Below the pieces are notes generated by a model. That model worked only from the letters and a program-made list of their open reading frames with translations. It searched no databases and was not told where the DNA came from. Positions 36,342 through 44,607 of a DNA stretch of 64,000 nt are shown in pieces. The stretch covers positions 1 to 64,000 of the forward strand of contig NYZU01000022.1 in the NCBI GenBank assembly GCA_002686055.1, read 5' to 3'. A program made the translations under genes and the position numbers. The DNA comes from Oceanospirillaceae bacterium (lineage in GTDB: Bacteria; Pseudomonadota; Gammaproteobacteria; Pseudomonadales; Balneatricaceae). How positions within the stretch are numbered: position 1 is the stretch's first letter; every line of letters begins with the position of its first letter.

Positions 36342-37685
36342 ATGAATATGTTGCACTCCTTGCCTACTACTGAGTATCAGCAGCGCCGTCAGCAATTGAT
36401 GGAGCAGTTGCCGGATAACTCGGTGGTTATGGTTTTTGCTGCTGCAGTCAGTGTGCGTAATGGTGATGTTGAGCACGCTTATCGTCAGGATAGCTATTTT
36501 TATTATCTAACAGGTTTTGTAGAGCCTGAATCAGTGCTGCTTTTGCGCCGTTTAGATAACCAGATTGATAGCCTGTTATTGTGTCGTGAAAAAAACCCAT
36601 TGCAGGAAACATGGCATGGACGGCGACTTGGTGTGGAAGCTGCCCCTGAGGCATTGCAGTTAAATGCCGCGAAACCCATTAGTGAATTAGAATCTGTCTT
36701 GGATAGTTGGCTGGATGGTGCTGATTATGTTTATTCTGCCCAAGTTCGAGAAGATGTTAGTCTGCACCTGCAAGCAAGCATTAGTCGCTTACGTCGGCGG
36801 GTAAGACAGGGATCACAAGTCCCCGCATTTTATGGCGATATTGATAGTGTGCTAGATGAAATGCGGCTGATTAAGTCAGAAGCTGAAGTAGCGCTTATGG
36901 AGCGGGCTGCAGATATAAGTGCCCGTGCTCATCAGCGGCTAATGGAAACTACTCAGCCTGGGGTTATGGAATATCAATTAGCGGCACATTTTTCCCATGC
37001 CTGTAGCATGGAAGGTAGTCGCCGCTTAGCCTATGGCAGTATTGTGGCAGGTGGTGCCAACGCCTGTATTCTGCACTATGAAGACAATAATCAGGCTTTG
37101 CAGGATGGTGATTTGGTATTAATCGATGCCGGCTGTGAATTGGATTATTATGCCTCTGATATTACCCGTACTTTCCCAGTAAATGGGCGTTTTAGTGAGC
37201 CCCAAAAAGCCATTTATAATCTGGTGTTAGAAGCCCTAGAGACGGCCATTGCTGAGGTTAAGGAAGGCGTCCCTGTCAATACTTTGCAAATGGCGGCGGT
37301 TAAAGTCATTACTACAGGTTTGGTGGAGTTTGGCATTTTACAAGGGGATGTCGAACAACTGATTGCTGATGAAGCCTACAAACCCTTTTACTTACATAAT
37401 ATCGGCCATTGGCTGGGTATGGATGTGCATGATGTCGGTAAATACAAATTGCAGGGTGACTGGCGAGCCCTACAGGCCGGCATGGTTACCACTATTGAGC
37501 CAGGCATTTATATTCCCATGGATACACCAGATATTGATCCCCAGTGGTTAGGTATAGGGGTGCGCATAGAGGACGATATACTGGTGACCAAAACAGGCCA
37601 TAAAAATCTGACCCGTCAAGTTCCAGTAACTGTGGCAGAGATAGAAAGTTTGATGCAACAAAGCGCCCAGCAGGCGCATAACTAA
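36342..37685 (+). CDS. pepP: Xaa-Pro aminopeptidase
   Basis: It removes N-terminal residues that precede proline. The 447 residues comprise an N-terminal AMP_N domain (about 1-150) and a C-terminal pita-bread M24 domain with metal ligands Asp and Asp in DAGCELDYYASDITRTFP, His in HNIGHWLGMDVHD, and Glu in TTIEPGIY and GVRIEDD. ATGs at 36342 and 36348 are both possible. It is tightly coupled to ygfB and ubiH. Confidence 0.96.
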   Translation: MNMLHSLPTTEYQQRRQQLMEQLPDNSVVMVFAAAVSVRNGDVEHAYRQDSYFYYLTGFVEPESVLLLRRLDNQIDSLLLCREKNPLQETWHGRRLGVEAAPEALQLNAAKPISELESVLDSWLDGADYVYSAQVREDVSLHLQASISRLRRRVRQGSQVPAFYGDIDSVLDEMRLIKSEAEVALMERAADISARAHQRLMETTQPGVMEYQLAAHFSHACSMEGSRRLAYGSIVAGGANACILHYEDNNQALQDGDLVLIDAGCELDYYASDITRTFPVNGRFSEPQKAIYNLVLEALETAIAEVKEGVPVNTLQMAAVKVITTGLVEFGILQGDVEQLIADEAYKPFYLHNIGHWLGMDVHDVGKYKLQGDWRALQAGMVTTIEPGIYIPMDTPDIDPQWLGIGVRIEDDILVTKTGHKNLTRQVPVTVAEIESLMQQSAQQAHN

Positions 37686-37689
37686 GTCT

Positions 37690-38970
37690 ATGCAACAGGC
37701 CAATTATGACATTGTTATTGTTGGTGGTGGCCTAGTTGGCACGGCCATGGCCATTGCTGTGGCAGGTATCGCCCAACGTTATCAGTTGAAGATCGCCATT
37801 ATTGATGGGGCTAAGATTAAGTCCTCGGAATCTAAACCTGCCAATAGCCTTGATGGTCGCGCCACAGCACTCGCTCTTGGTAGCCGCAACCTACTTGAAA
37901 GAGTGGGCGTTTGGTCGGCTCTTGAAGCTTATGCGCAGCCCATTTTTGATATTGATGTTAGTGACCAAGGGCAGCCATTTGGGGTGCAGATGCAGGCTCA
38001 AGAGATGGGCCAAGAAGCATTAGGTTATGTGTTACAGAATGAGCATATGGGCAATGTATTTCGGCAGCAGTTAAGTCAACATTGTGAGGGTTTGGTAACC
38101 TTTATTAATGCAGCGCAAGTGTTGAGTTTGGATAATGCCGTTAAGGATAGCCAGCTAGTTTATGAACACACTCTTGAGGGTGAAACGCAGCAAGTTGAGG
38201 TCACCTGTCAGCTAATTATTATGGCCGATGGCGGACGTTCTAGTTTACGGGCCGACTTAGGCATGCATAGCCACAACAAAAACTATGAGCAGGTGGCGGT
38301 GGTGGTCAATGTGGCTCTGGATAAAGCCCATCAAGGCCTAGCTTGTGAGCGTTTTACGGCTGATGGGCCGATGGCCGTATTGCCCTTATTACCAGAACAG
38401 GGTCAGTATTATGCAGCCATTGTGTGGACCCAGCCTGCAGATCAGGCAGCAACACTAGCCGCCATGGATGATGAAGAAATGCGCGTTGCATTGCAGAATC
38501 AAATTGGTTTTCGTATGGGTGAGTTTCGCGCTCTTGGTGCGCGCCAGATTTATCCTTTAGCGTTGAGTGTGGCCGAGGAACAGGCACGGCAGGGTCTGGC
38601 CGTGATTGGTAATGCGGCGCATACTTTACACCCTATTGCTGGTCAGGGTTTTAATCTCGCCTTGCGGGGTGTTTTTGCTTTAGCTGAGCAAGTCTACAAA
38701 GCGTGTCAGGAACAAGCACCTCTTGGCGATCTGACTTACTTAAATGCTTTTTTAGCGACCAGCAGTCGAGATCAAAAAATGACGGTGCATGCCACTGATC
38801 AAATTATGCAATTATTTTCCAGTCGCCAAAAGACCTTAACTTGGGGGCGTCAATTAGGCTTACTTGCTATGCAAAATATACCTCTGGCGAAGACAGTATT
38901 TACCCGCACCGCAATGGGTTTGGATCAACCTTTGGCAGATGTGCTGCCATTACCGGTCAGGCAGGTTTAG
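37690..38970 (+). CDS. ubiH: Ubiquinone biosynthesis hydroxylase UbiH
   Basis: FAD monooxygenase of ubiquinone synthesis (2-polyprenyl-6-methoxyphenol hydroxylase). The 426 residues start with the FAD Rossmann motif VIVGGGLVGTAMAIA and carry the DGRATAL motif, MADGGRSSLR and the second FAD motif NAAHTLHPIAGQGFNLALR. It is immediately followed by a paralogue; assignment as UbiH rests on order (pepP-ubiH-ubiI) and similarity pattern. Confidence 0.93.
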   Translation: MQQANYDIVIVGGGLVGTAMAIAVAGIAQRYQLKIAIIDGAKIKSSESKPANSLDGRATALALGSRNLLERVGVWSALEAYAQPIFDIDVSDQGQPFGVQMQAQEMGQEALGYVLQNEHMGNVFRQQLSQHCEGLVTFINAAQVLSLDNAVKDSQLVYEHTLEGETQQVEVTCQLIIMADGGRSSLRADLGMHSHNKNYEQVAVVVNVALDKAHQGLACERFTADGPMAVLPLLPEQGQYYAAIVWTQPADQAATLAAMDDEEMRVALQNQIGFRMGEFRALGARQIYPLALSVAEEQARQGLAVIGNAAHTLHPIAGQGFNLALRGVFALAEQVYKACQEQAPLGDLTYLNAFLATSSRDQKMTVHATDQIMQLFSSRQKTLTWGRQLGLLAMQNIPLAKTVFTRTAMGLDQPLADVLPLPVRQV

Positions 38971-38971
38971 T

Positions 38972-40246
38972 ATGGCTGACAAGCAAGAGCAGGTGCAGCA
39001 GACACCACCACACTTTCCCGTCGTTATTGTTGGTGCTGGGATGGTGGGTGCAGCATTGGCCTGTGCCTTACAAGATGTAGGCATCGATTGCTTGGTGTTG
39101 GAAGCAGGGGCTCTCAATCAGCAAGCAGATTGGTCAGCAGATGATGTAGATCCACGGGTATCAGCTATTAGTTTAGCTTCGCAAAATGTCTTAAATCATA
39201 TTGGTGCATGGCCACGCATAGAAGCTATGGCGCGTTTGCAGGATTACCAAAGTATGTATGTTTGGGATGCTTGTGGTACTGGTCATATTGCCTTTAGTGC
39301 TGGTGAGCAGCACCTGTCTAATTTAGGCCATATTGTGGAAAATAAAACCATTACTACCGCTTTGCATCAGGAACTGGCAGAGCGTGGTATCGAGGTCTGG
39401 TCAGCTGTGCAATTGCAGGATATTAGCCCCCAATCCCAATCACCACGTCATGTGAACTTGGCTGATAGTCGTGTGGTTACTACTGATTTGGTTGTCGGAG
39501 CAGATGGCGCTAATTCGAAAGTGAGGCAGTTATCTGGCTTAGCTACCCGTGAGTGGGATTATCCCCATCATGGTTTGGTTACCCGCGTTGCCCTTGAACA
39601 AGGCCATGCAAATACCGCTTGGCAGCGTTTTACAGAAGATGGTATTTTGGCTTTCTTGCCTTTGCGGTCACCGGCTGATGCCACAGCGGGCAGTTATTGT
39701 TCTATTGTATGGTCCATGCCAGCCATGGCGGCTAAAGCCCATGCCGAGATGCCAGATGAGGCTTTCTGTGCAGCTTTAGAAAGGGCTTTTGAGGGGCGTT
39801 TGGGTAAAGTCTTAGGCACCGATGCACGTTATGTATTCCCGCTGCGTCAGCGCCATGCGAAACGCTATTATCAGCCGGGCCTGGTGGTTGTTGGTGATGC
39901 TGCTCATACTATCCATCCCTTGGCTGGACAGGGGGTTAATCTGGGCTTTCTTGATGTGGCGGCTTTGGTGCAAACGCTGCAAGAGGCTCAGCACAATAGA
40001 CAGTCCCTTGGCGATACTGCCGTATTAAATATTTACCAGCACAGGCGCCAAGGGGATAATCTACGTATGATGGCCTTGATGGAAAGTTTTGCTCGGTTGT
40101 TTGGTAATCAACATCCCTTATTGAGTTTGGTGCGTAATCAAGCTATGCGCTCTATGCAGACCCTAAAACCCATTAAACAACACTTGGCACAAGAAGCTTT
40201 GGGGGTGGGTAAGCATTTGCCACCTTTAGCCCAGCGTTCGGCTTAA
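38972..40246 (+). CDS. ubiI: Ubiquinone hydroxylase UbiI/VisC family
   Basis: A second FAD monooxygenase of ubiquinone synthesis, 424 residues from ATG 38972, one base after the ubiH stop. FAD motifs are VIVGAGMVGAALACAL, DPRVSAIS, GADGANSKVRQ and GDAAHTIHPLAGQGVNLGF. It is a paralogue of ubiH; UbiI acts at C5 in E. coli and UbiF at C6, and a clear split cannot be made from motifs alone. The open frame extends back to 38864 inside ubiH but without homology. Confidence 0.9.
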   Translation: MADKQEQVQQTPPHFPVVIVGAGMVGAALACALQDVGIDCLVLEAGALNQQADWSADDVDPRVSAISLASQNVLNHIGAWPRIEAMARLQDYQSMYVWDACGTGHIAFSAGEQHLSNLGHIVENKTITTALHQELAERGIEVWSAVQLQDISPQSQSPRHVNLADSRVVTTDLVVGADGANSKVRQLSGLATREWDYPHHGLVTRVALEQGHANTAWQRFTEDGILAFLPLRSPADATAGSYCSIVWSMPAMAAKAHAEMPDEAFCAALERAFEGRLGKVLGTDARYVFPLRQRHAKRYYQPGLVVVGDAAHTIHPLAGQGVNLGFLDVAALVQTLQEAQHNRQSLGDTAVLNIYQHRRQGDNLRMMALMESFARLFGNQHPLLSLVRNQAMRSMQTLKPIKQHLAQEALGVGKHLPPLAQRSA

Positions 40247-40277
40247 TCTATTTTTTACCCCTTTTTGGAACCTATTT

Positions 40278-41468
40278 ATGGCCCATCTGATACTTAAGCC
40301 TAAAGCTGACCGGCGTTTGCGTAATGGCCACTTATGGATTTATAGCAATGAAGTGAATGTTGCTAAAACCCCTTTGCAGCAATTTATGCATGGACAACAG
40401 GTGGATGTGCTGGATCATAAAGGTAAGCCATTGGGCACCGCTATGGTGAATCCTCAGCAATTGATTTGTGGACGTTTGGTAAGTCGTCGTGCTGATGCTC
40501 CCTTAGGCGAGGCTGAACTAGTACAACGTTTGCAGCGAGCTTTGGAGAGCCGAGAACAGCTGTTTGCCGCCCATTGTTACCGCTGGGTCTATGGTGATAG
40601 TGATGGCTTGCCAGGGCTAGTGATTGATCGCTTTGCCGATACCATTGTGATACAGATTTCCCTAGCCGGTATGGAATTGTTATTGGAGCCATTATTGGCG
40701 GCCATTAATCAGGTACAGCCCGGGCTCAATATATTATTAAAGAATGATGGCAAGATGCGGGCTGTGGAAGGTCTGGAAGAATATGTACGCATTGCTCAAG
40801 GACAGGTACCTGAGCTGGTGCCATTACAGGAAAATGGTGTGCAATTTATGGCGCCAGTCTGGCATGGTCAAAAGACCGGCTGGTTTTATGACCATCGGTT
40901 AAATCGGGCCCGTGTGCAAAGCTTAAGTAAGGGTAAACGGGTATTGGATCTGTTTAGCTATATTGGTGGCTGGGGGATTCAAGCTGGTGCAGCTGATGCT
41001 AGTGAAGTGGTCTGTGTTGATGCTTCAGCGCAGGCTTTGGAGCTGGTGCATCAACAAGCGCAACTAAATGGTATCAGTGAGCGTGTCCAAACCATTAAGG
41101 GCGATGCTTTTGCGGCTCTTAAGCAATTAAAGGAAGCGGGTGAAAAGTTTGATGTGGTGATTCTAGACCCGCCGGCTTTTATTCAACGACGTAAAGATAT
41201 TAAAAGCGGTGAGTTGGCCTACTTGCGGGCTAACCAACTGGCCATGCGCCTAGTAGCAGATACAGGCTTTTTGGTATCGGCTTCCTGCTCTATGCACTTA
41301 CAGCGTGACCGCCTAGTTGCTATTGTTAATGAAGCTAGTCGCAAAAATGGCCGCCATGGGCAAATACTGGAGCAGGGTGGCCAAGGTGGCGATCACCCCA
41401 TTCATCCAGCTATCGCTGAAACAGACTATTTGAAATCTATTCTGGTTGGTGTCAGCCCTGCTTTGTAA
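40278..41468 (+). CDS. rlmI: 23S rRNA (cytosine-5) methyltransferase RlmI-like
   Basis: SAM-dependent methyltransferase of 396 residues. An N-terminal PUA domain (LKPKADRRLRNGHLWIYSNEV) precedes an EEHEE-type domain and a Rossmann domain with VLDLFSYIGGWGIQAG, VCVDASAQAL, the motif IV DPPAFI and the CSMHL Cys region. E. coli RlmI makes m5C1962 in 23S rRNA. It lies 31 bases after ubiI; co-transcription is possible. Confidence 0.9.
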   Translation: MAHLILKPKADRRLRNGHLWIYSNEVNVAKTPLQQFMHGQQVDVLDHKGKPLGTAMVNPQQLICGRLVSRRADAPLGEAELVQRLQRALESREQLFAAHCYRWVYGDSDGLPGLVIDRFADTIVIQISLAGMELLLEPLLAAINQVQPGLNILLKNDGKMRAVEGLEEYVRIAQGQVPELVPLQENGVQFMAPVWHGQKTGWFYDHRLNRARVQSLSKGKRVLDLFSYIGGWGIQAGAADASEVVCVDASAQALELVHQQAQLNGISERVQTIKGDAFAALKQLKEAGEKFDVVILDPPAFIQRRKDIKSGELAYLRANQLAMRLVADTGFLVSASCSMHLQRDRLVAIVNEASRKNGRHGQILEQGGQGGDHPIHPAIAETDYLKSILVGVSPAL

Positions 41469-41473
41469 GGACT

Positions 41474-41497
41474 TAGGCGAGACACGGCACTCGCCTA
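41474..41497. terminator. Hairpin between convergent rlmI and hemH
   Basis: TAGGCGAG (41474-41481) pairs perfectly with CTCGCCTA (41490-41497) around an 8-nt loop. T-runs are weak (TTATTT), so termination is probably partial in both directions. Confidence 0.5.
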
Positions 41498-41513
41498 TTA
41501 TTTAGGTATGTCT

Positions 41514-42536
41514 TCATTGAGAATAGGATAGACGCTTTTCCAAAATACCTACCAAAGCATCTATATGCACTGGGTCGTCATTTAAGCAAGGGATATAGTG
41601 GAATTGCTCGCCGCCATGCTCAATAAAGCTTTCCCGCGCTTCCATATCAATTTCTTCAATGGTCTCTAAGCAATCTGAAGAAAAGCCTGGGCAGATAACA
41701 GCGATATGTTTAACGCCATCTTTGGGTAGCTGCTCCAAGGTTTTGTCGGTATAGGGTTGTAGCCAAGGCTCACGGCCAAAACGTGACTGGAAGGTGGTCA
41801 TCACCTGAGCTTCATCAAAGCCCAGTTTCTCCCTTACCAGACGTGTGGTCTGATGACAGAAGCAATGGTATGGATCACCTTTTTTTAGATAGCGCTCAGG
41901 CGTGCCATGATAGGAAAAAATAAATTTATCTGGTTGACCATGAGCTTCAATATGACGTTTTATGGTTGTGCAAAGGGCGTCTAAATAACCCTCAGACTTA
42001 TGGTAACCATTGATAAACTGCAACTCTGGTACCCAGCGTAATTGGGTAAAGGTTTTGGCTATAGCATCAAAGGTCGAGCCCGTTGTGGCACCAGCATACT
42101 GAGGATATAAGGGTAGTACAATAATATCCCGCACATTTTGGTCAGTTAGCTCTTTAACGGCTGCCGCCATGGATGGATTACCATAACGCATGCCTAAAAC
42201 CACGGGGATATCTCCATATTTTTCGGCCAAGCGTTGTTTGACAGCTTTTACCTGCTCTTGGCTATACACCATTAATGGTGAGCCAGAGTCAGTCCATACG
42301 GATTGATAGAGCTTGGCTGAGCGGCGTGGGCGAATGCGCAAAATAATCAGATTAAGGATCATCCACCATAGTAGCCTTGGCAGCTCCACAACCCGAGGAT
42401 CACTTAAAAATTCTTTTAGGTAACGTCTTAGCTCCGTAGGCCGAGGCGCATCTGGGGTGCCCAGATTACACAATAAAATACCCTGTCGCGGAGAGGCTCC
42501 GTCGTGGTCATAGTCAGTTTGACCAATATATTTCAT
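41514..42536 (-). CDS. hemH: Ferrochelatase
   Basis: It inserts ferrous iron into protoporphyrin IX, the last step of haem synthesis. The 340 residues include LLCNLGTPDAP, VLGMRYGNPS, the active-site His in FSYHGTPERYLKKGD, and the C-terminal CPGFSSDCLETIEEI with the conserved Glu. Standard length with a small C-terminal part. It is convergent with rlmI; the gap upstream (42537-42772) leads to umuDC in the opposite direction. Confidence 0.97.
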   Translation of the reverse strand: MKYIGQTDYDHDGASPRQGILLCNLGTPDAPRPTELRRYLKEFLSDPRVVELPRLLWWMILNLIILRIRPRRSAKLYQSVWTDSGSPLMVYSQEQVKAVKQRLAEKYGDIPVVLGMRYGNPSMAAAVKELTDQNVRDIIVLPLYPQYAGATTGSTFDAIAKTFTQLRWVPELQFINGYHKSEGYLDALCTTIKRHIEAHGQPDKFIFSYHGTPERYLKKGDPYHCFCHQTTRLVREKLGFDEAQVMTTFQSRFGREPWLQPYTDKTLEQLPKDGVKHIAVICPGFSSDCLETIEEIDMEARESFIEHGGEQFHYIPCLNDDPVHIDALVGILEKRLSYSQ

Positions 42537-42667
42537 TTACTGCTCCTAAAATTTAGCCAGCAAGTTGCCAATAATGATAACCATAAAGCACGTGTCTGTT
42601 ATCAACAACTATTGATATATCGATTATACGCCACATCACCAGCTTAGGTTGAATGGTTTGTGTATAG

Positions 42668-42695
42668 ATAGTGTAAAAATAAATAGTGTAAAAAT
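42668..42695 (+). repeat. Two direct repeats upstream of umuDC
   Basis: ATAGTGTAAAAAT occurs twice (42668-42680 and 42683-42695), identical, with a 15-bp period, ending five bases before the -35 of umuDC. It may act as an A/T-rich UP element or bind a regulator. Confidence 0.55.
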
Positions 42696-42699
42696 TCTC

Positions 42700-42744
42700 T
42701 TGAATAAATTCTTGTAGTGGAAGATACTGTATAAATAAACAGTA
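42700..42744 (+). promoter_or_regulatory. umuDC promoter and LexA (SOS) box
   Basis: -35 TTGAAT (42700-42705), 17-bp spacer and -10 GATACT (42723-42728). A LexA box with CTG-N10-CAG core lies at 42725-42744 and matches 18 of 20 positions of the E. coli consensus as I recall it. It overlaps the -10 and the start region, so LexA would block transcription until DNA damage. Confidence 0.88.
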
Positions 42745-42772
42745 TTTTTAATGATATTCCTCCGAGAACCCT

Positions 42773-43222
42773 ATGAATATTACATTATTAGGCCGTAGCC
42801 ATTCCCAAGCATGGTTTCAAGCAAACGGCCTGAAGATACCACTTTTTACAGAGGCCGTATCTGCTGGCTTTCCCTCGCCGGCACAAGATTATGTGGAAAA
42901 AGCCCTTGATTTAAATGAGCTCTGTATTAAGCGACCGGCAGCGACGTTCTTTGTGCGCGTGGAAGGCGATTCCATGATTGAAGCGGGTATTTATGCTGGT
43001 GATATCTTGGTAGTGGATCGCTCCGTTACTGCTGAGCATGGGGATATTGTGATTGTGGCTATTTATGGTGAAATGACGGTCAAAGAGTTACAACTGCGGC
43101 CAACAATAAAACTGGTACCACGTAATCCCGCCTACCCAACCATAGATATTGCTGAAGGTACAGCACTGGATATCTTTGGTGTCGTCACTAATGTGGTACG
43201 TAATGTACGCTATAAATCGTAA
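42773..43222 (+). CDS. umuD: UmuD, translesion polymerase V accessory protein
   Basis: After RecA-stimulated self-cleavage, UmuD' binds UmuC to form Pol V. The 149 residues match S24 peptidases: cleavage site Ala31-Gly32 (SAGFPSP), nucleophile Ser67 (VEGDSM) and general base Lys104 (TVKEL). Each is offset by exactly seven residues from E. coli UmuD (24/25, 60, 97). E. coli has Cys-Gly at the site, while Ala-Gly here is as in LexA. It lies eight bases before umuC, under an SOS box. Confidence 0.95.
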   Translation: MNITLLGRSHSQAWFQANGLKIPLFTEAVSAGFPSPAQDYVEKALDLNELCIKRPAATFFVRVEGDSMIEAGIYAGDILVVDRSVTAEHGDIVIVAIYGEMTVKELQLRPTIKLVPRNPAYPTIDIAEGTALDIFGVVTNVVRNVRYKS

Positions 43223-43230
43223 CTGAAACC

Positions 43231-44502
43231 ATGTCGCCTGTTTTTGCCCTTGTCGATTGCAATAATTTTTATGCGAGTTGTGAGAAATTATTTCGGCCAG
43301 ACTTAGTGGATACGCCAGTGGTGGTGCTATCCAATAATGATGGCTGTGTAGTGGCGCGTTCTAAAGAAGCTAAAGCCCTCGGCATTAAAATGGGGGTGCC
43401 CGTATTTAAAATTCAAGCCCAAATTAAGCAATATGGTATTCAGGTGTTTTCCTCGAATTACAGCTTATATGCCGATATGAGTGATCGGGTGATGCGTACC
43501 CTAGAAGAGATGGCGCCAAGGGTGGAAATCTATTCTATAGATGAAGCTTTTCTGGATCTTACGGGAGTGCAATCAGCCGTATCTCTAGTGGACTTTGGTC
43601 AACAGGTTAAACACACCATTGAGCGTTGGATTGGTATTGCCGTTTGTGTGGGTATCGCACCCACCAAAACCTTAGCCAAGTTAGCCAATCATGCGGCTAA
43701 AAAATACACTGCCACCGGTGGCGTAGTGGATTTAACCCATCCTAGTAGACAGCGTAAATTACTCGCACTCACACCAGTAGAGGATATTTGGGGGGTTGGT
43801 AATAGGATATCAAAACGCTTAAAAGATATGGGTATTCACACCGCATTAGATTTAGCTGATACCTCCGCCAAATCAATACGAAAACATTTTTCTGTGGTCT
43901 TGGAGCGAACCGTGAGGGAGCTGAATGGCGAAGCCTGTATGGAGTTAGAGCAAATACCACCCACTAAAAAACAGATTATCTGTAGCCGTTCCTTTGGTAG
44001 TAGAGTTACTTCTCGTATGCACATGCGCCAAGCCCTATGTGAGCATGTCACGAGGGCGGCAGAAAAACTACGTAAAGAACGCCAACAGGCCAAATTATTA
44101 AGTATTTTTATTCGTACCAGTCCTTTTCAAAATAATGTACCTCAATACCGTAATGGCCTCACAGCAAAACTACCTAGACCCACTGATGACACTCGCGACC
44201 TGATCCAATTAACGATGGTGCTACTGGAACAAATATGGCGTGATGGGTACGACTATGCCAAAGCCGGTGTTGTCTTGTCCGACTTCTATGATATTGGCAC
44301 CTATCAATTGGGGTTATTTGAGAATCATATAGAGCGCAGTAATAGCCGCCAACTTATGCATATATTGGATACCATTAACCACAGCGGCCAAGGGCGACTA
44401 TTTTTTGCGCGCCAGGGGGTAACAAGAGGCTGGGTTATGAAGCGTGACCATTTATCACCGGCCTATACCACCCATTGGCAGCAATTGGTTAAGGTTAGTT
44501 AG
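43231..44502 (+). CDS. umuC: UmuC, catalytic subunit of DNA polymerase V
   Basis: Y-family translesion polymerase, 423 residues, matching E. coli UmuC (422). Catalytic motifs are FALVDCNNFYASCE (metal Asp) and YSIDEAFLDL (Asp-Glu). The little finger and C-terminal UmuC-specific domain (about 290-423) are present. The gene is full length without frameshift. It is co-transcribed with umuD and expected to act in SOS mutagenesis. Confidence 0.96.
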   Translation: MSPVFALVDCNNFYASCEKLFRPDLVDTPVVVLSNNDGCVVARSKEAKALGIKMGVPVFKIQAQIKQYGIQVFSSNYSLYADMSDRVMRTLEEMAPRVEIYSIDEAFLDLTGVQSAVSLVDFGQQVKHTIERWIGIAVCVGIAPTKTLAKLANHAAKKYTATGGVVDLTHPSRQRKLLALTPVEDIWGVGNRISKRLKDMGIHTALDLADTSAKSIRKHFSVVLERTVRELNGEACMELEQIPPTKKQIICSRSFGSRVTSRMHMRQALCEHVTRAAEKLRKERQQAKLLSIFIRTSPFQNNVPQYRNGLTAKLPRPTDDTRDLIQLTMVLLEQIWRDGYDYAKAGVVLSDFYDIGTYQLGLFENHIERSNSRQLMHILDTINHSGQGRLFFARQGVTRGWVMKRDHLSPAYTTHWQQLVKVS

Positions 44503-44544
44503 GCTATATATTACATGCATACACAGATCCACTTTAGATTAGAG

Positions 44545-44565
44545 CCCCATCCATAACGAATGGGG
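44545..44565. repeat. Hairpin between umuC and the M16 peptidase gene
   Basis: CCCCAT (44545-44550) pairs with ATGGGG (44560-44565) across a 9-nt loop in the 105-base gap between convergent genes. No T-run, so a terminator role is only possible. Confidence 0.4.
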
Positions 44566-44607
44566 TAAGCTTGTTATCATCAAAATACCCACTGGTGTTA
44601 TGTTTGC

